A stretch of DNA of 64,000 nucleotides from Datnioides undecimradiatus (taxonomy: Eukaryota > Chordata > Actinopteri > Lobotiformes > Datnioididae): positions 6,511,477 through 6,575,476 of the forward strand of contig WARS01000043.1 in assembly GCA_008933995.1 (NCBI GenBank), in the 5' to 3' direction. The translations under genes and the position numbers were made by a program. The notes beneath the pieces are model-generated. The model made no database searches and was not told the DNA's origin. It saw only the letters and a list, made by a program, of their open reading frames with translations. Shown here in pieces: positions 60,962 through 64,000 of this stretch; position 1 is the first letter of the stretch, and each line of letters starts with the position of its first letter.

Positions 60962-61903
60962 GAACATGATGACACTCTTCACTTTAACATGTGATCATAT
61001 GGTCAGCTGACAAACGTAAACGAGTCGTTTTAGGAGCAGCAGGTAACTGAGCTCAGTTTAACCTGGTGGATGTTCTTCCTCTGACACACACACACACACA
61101 CACAGACACACACCGTCCTGCTGCCACAAACACTCAGAGCACTAATTGTGGATTCATCCGCCACTGACAATAGTCCTCAGCAAATTATCTCTGATTCATG
61201 ATATTATTATTATTATTAGTAGTAGTAGTAGTATTATACCTGGGTGATTGGATGTGTTTATTAATGAGTAAATAAAACATGGCTCATGTTATAGTTAAAT
61301 GACTATAATATCAGAGGACAGGGCAAGATGGAAGCAGATGATTGGCTGTGGTGACCCCTGAAGGGAACAGCTGAGAGGAGAAGAAGACAAAATTATCTAA
61401 TATTCATACGTGCTGTATGAATGAGTTTATCAACCTGTTTGATCTCATCTGAGTGTTTTTGAACAGCCTGAGTTCATAAAATCAACAAAATCACATTATT
61501 ATAGATTTTCATCTGCAGTAGGAACCAATGAGGCACAGACAGGAAGTGAGACAGGAAGTCCAGGGACCAGCGCGTTGCCTGTTTCTACAGAAAAACTGAT
61601 TTATAGACGTTTTCTTGTTTCCTCGCTTCAGGACTTATGACATCACAGCCAGTTTTCAGCCAATCAGAGCTCAGTACACAGCTGACACATGTGTGATGTG
61701 CAGGTGGTAAACAGGTGGTAAACTTCAGGAAAGTACGAACAGCCTCAGCCTGTAACGCTCCACAGCGCTTTGACGTTCGAACCGGAGAGAATCTGTTTTT
61801 GTTTCTGTCTGTTCTGACAACTTTTACACGATTTTAACTTTAAAACAGGAAGTCAGAGCAGTCAGAGTCCCCGAGGACCAGAGCCTTCAATCTGACAAGG
61901 ACT

Positions 61904-61904
<1 letters not shown>

Positions 61905-61948
<44 letters not shown>

Positions 61949-61961
61949 TGAGTGAGTGAGT
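61905..61961. repeat. (TG)n plus (GAGT)n microsatellite
   Basis: About 43 bases of TG followed by four GAGT units. Confidence 0.95.
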
Positions 61962-63610
61962 GTCCTGCTGAGACCCACAAACTGACCTCTGTGGCCATGT
62001 TCAGGTCCACAGCCACAGATTGACAAACTCAGTGTGTGACCCGACAGGTGAGGGCTGCGGTCGCTGTGGTTGTTCATGTGACTGTTTTCAGCGTCACAGC
62101 AACTATTTTTTATTTTAAATCATTGATTTAAATTAAAAGTCAGAAATTCTTCTTTCAGTTCTGAAAGTGTTTTTTATTGAGAGTGTTTATATTTTTGTTT
62201 TTGATCATAAAACAAATTAAATAAACAGAATTCATCATTAAATTTTACAAAATGTCAATAAAGGTTTTTTAAAGCTTTACATGTTGATTTTATGAAGTTT
62301 AAATTTTATTTTTCTTGTTTTGAACGTTATGATGGTAACATATGAAAGTCATCTGCTGATTTATTGATTATAACGTTAAAGTTAAAACAATGAGCCGAAG
62401 GTTAAAGGGTTAAAACTGAAACTTCACTTCCTGTTTCTTTCTTCTTCTACTGTCTGATTAATTACACCAATTCATATTTAGTTAAATATTTAGGCTTTAT
62501 TTTGATTTTCATGTGATTTTAAAGTCAAATATTTTTATTGTCTGATCTGGAAACAGCACAGAGCCTCAAATGATTTGGAAACTATTGAATGTGAATTGTA
62601 AATATTGTTTTTTAATTAATCTGCCAAAGATGAATTTGTGTTTGTGTTTGTTTGTTTATCTGAAAATAAAAACTACATCTTATATTTATTTGTTCACAGT
62701 GTGACTTTATTGTTTTATTTGTTTTGTGTATTTATTTTATTTTACAGGTTTTTTTTAAAGCTTCATTATTTTCTCTGTTTTTATTTTTCGTCATTTAACG
62801 AGCGTCCGTCCTCTGCGCTGGGCCGCGTCCCGCATGTTGAGACACGCGTGATGAGCTGTTTGTGATGAATTTATGATAATTTCTCTAATGTTGATGATTT
62901 TGATGATGAAACGTCACCCTCACGTTCTCCCGAGGATAAAACACAGTTTTTTTTAATTTCTTTTATTTATTATAATTTAAAGCAGGAACCTTTGAAACGC
63001 TTCACCGCAGAGTTCAGACGAAAACACCTGAAAACACGTCAGAGTACTGATTTTCCTGTGACGTCATCAGATTGATCTGCAGATTTTCTGATTAAAACTT
63101 TATTTTAGAAAACTGCTTCAAAACAAGAAAAAGCGATGAAATGAAAATGATTTTAATTGAATAAAAGGCCCCGCAGGTAGAAAGCTCGTGCTTATGATTC
63201 AGTAATAAAGATATTAACGCTCATCAGTGAAAGTTATTATCGCGTTTATGTTTTAGTTTCTCAGCAGCTGATGATTCACGATCATTAAACTGAGTCTTCA
63301 TTAACTTTGTTTGCTGAAACGCGAGTGAGCGCGTTTAGTTATGAATGTGAAGTCTCACAAACATCACTTTAAAAGAGCAGAAATGAATTTTACATTAAAT
63401 CCGCCCAAACATCGCGAGAAGAAAAGTTCAGATTCCGTCTTTTTAAAACTTATTAAACTTTGATTTAATGAGAATATTTTAAGACAATGCGACGGTTTAA
63501 AATCAAAATAATATAAAAACTATTTTAAAAAGAAAGGAACGTGTCTGTGGACCAGCACTGAGCAGCAGAGCTGTTTATACTGAGACACACACGCTGCAGC
63601 ATCACAGAGG

Positions 63611-63611
63611 A

Positions 63612-63656
<45 letters not shown>
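63611..63656. repeat. (ATT)n microsatellite
   Basis: Pure ATT array of about 15 units. Confidence 0.95.
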
Positions 63657-63849
63657 GGTTTATGGTCGCTCAGCGTGCAGAAACAAAAGTTGCAACTTTA
63701 GCTTGGGCTGTGTTGGGGTCAGTGAGGGAGGCTTTTATCAGGATGATGAGAAAATAATAATAAATAAATAAACAAGAAGAATAAAAATTAAAATTAACAG
63801 TAAACTAAAAAGAAAAAGTCTGAGAGAGAAAAACTGATTTTCCCCTCTC

Positions 63850-64000
63850 AGAATCAATAACACCAATAATATGATCGATTATCAATCATAGTCCAGTGAC
63901 TCTAACTGCCACAAGCCGGCTGTGAATGACTCCCAGCACCAAACTAATGCTGCTGATTATTAATAAAGATCAATATTAATCATTTCCGCAGTGATCTGTG
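63850..64000. promoter_or_regulatory. possible conserved non-coding element, cut by the window end
   Basis: Repeat-free block with GCCACAAGCCGGCTGTGAAT, CACCAAACTAATGCTGCTGA and ATTATTAATAAAGATCAATA; probably continues past the window. Confidence 0.3.

Larger units (their letters stand above)
56525..64000 (-). other. upstream part of emx: intron 1 (exon 1 not in window)
   Basis: About 7.5 kb upstream of the emx homeodomain exon. It holds no recognisable EMX N-terminal coding sequence on the minus strand, so it is read as intron 1, inferred from the phase-1 acceptor at 56,525. Contents include an inverted copy of the 39.1-kb repeat (57.63-57.89 kb), an enhancer-like stretch (58.60-58.76 kb), GA-rich tracts (60.16-60.58 kb), and TG and ATT microsatellites. 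The stretch 62.1-63.6 kb is AT-rich with no supported gene. Confidence 0.55.

Noticed and set aside
1..64000. tRNA, rRNA, CRISPR array or intact transposase/reverse transcriptase
   Set aside because: No cloverleaf, no spaced direct repeats and no transposon or retroelement protein motif was seen by reading; dedicated scans could still find small RNA genes.

Overview
The window reads as vertebrate nuclear DNA, most likely a ray-finned (percomorph-type) fish. The evidence is a split homeobox gene with spliceosomal introns, very dense (CA/TG)n microsatellites, and two interspersed sequences that I recognise as common in teleost genomes (9.5-10.0 kb, and the 'TAGCTTAGCATAAAGACTGG' family at 15.3-15.6 and 23.2-23.3 kb). 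Species is not determinable. Nothing prokaryotic, viral or CRISPR-like was seen. Most of the window is non-coding.

The one gene identified with confidence is an EMX-class (empty spiracles) homeobox gene on the minus strand. Its last coding exon is at 53,051-53,218 and its homeodomain exon at 56,340-56,524, joined in phase across homeodomain residues 44/45. Its first exon was not found and should lie beyond 64,000, so intron 1 would exceed 7.4 kb. Protein details point to teleost emx1 rather than emx2. A (CG)n/(TG)n tract begins six bases past the stop codon, and a 21-bp minisatellite forms the donor side of intron 2.

On the plus strand, 18.4-36.7 kb holds what looks like the 3' part of an unidentified multi-exon gene. 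The two last exons (36,013-36,112 and 36,484-36,734) and an upstream exon (18,409-18,560) have strongly coding-like codon use, plausible splice sites and compatible phases. Other candidate exons (25,021; 26,929; 28,324; 31,879) can be chained with matching phases but are weaker. A nearly identical, frameshifted copy of the terminal exon lies at 32,469-32,705. This gene and emx converge tail to tail across about 16 kb of repeats and possible enhancers.

The rest is intergenic or intronic. It contains stretches resembling conserved developmental enhancers (TAATTA-type cores in repeat-free DNA), long tandem repeats (CTGAG satellite 47.8-48.7 kb, CTGGTG array 41.3-41.6 kb, GTACACTGCA array 17.9-18.3 kb), perfect hairpins (32.32 kb, 41.65 kb), a 28-bp inverted-repeat element (42.28 kb), and a local repeat family present in opposite orientations at 39.1 and 57.7 kb. 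No new molecular system can be demonstrated. The unidentified plus-strand gene with its broken exon copy is the best candidate for something undescribed.
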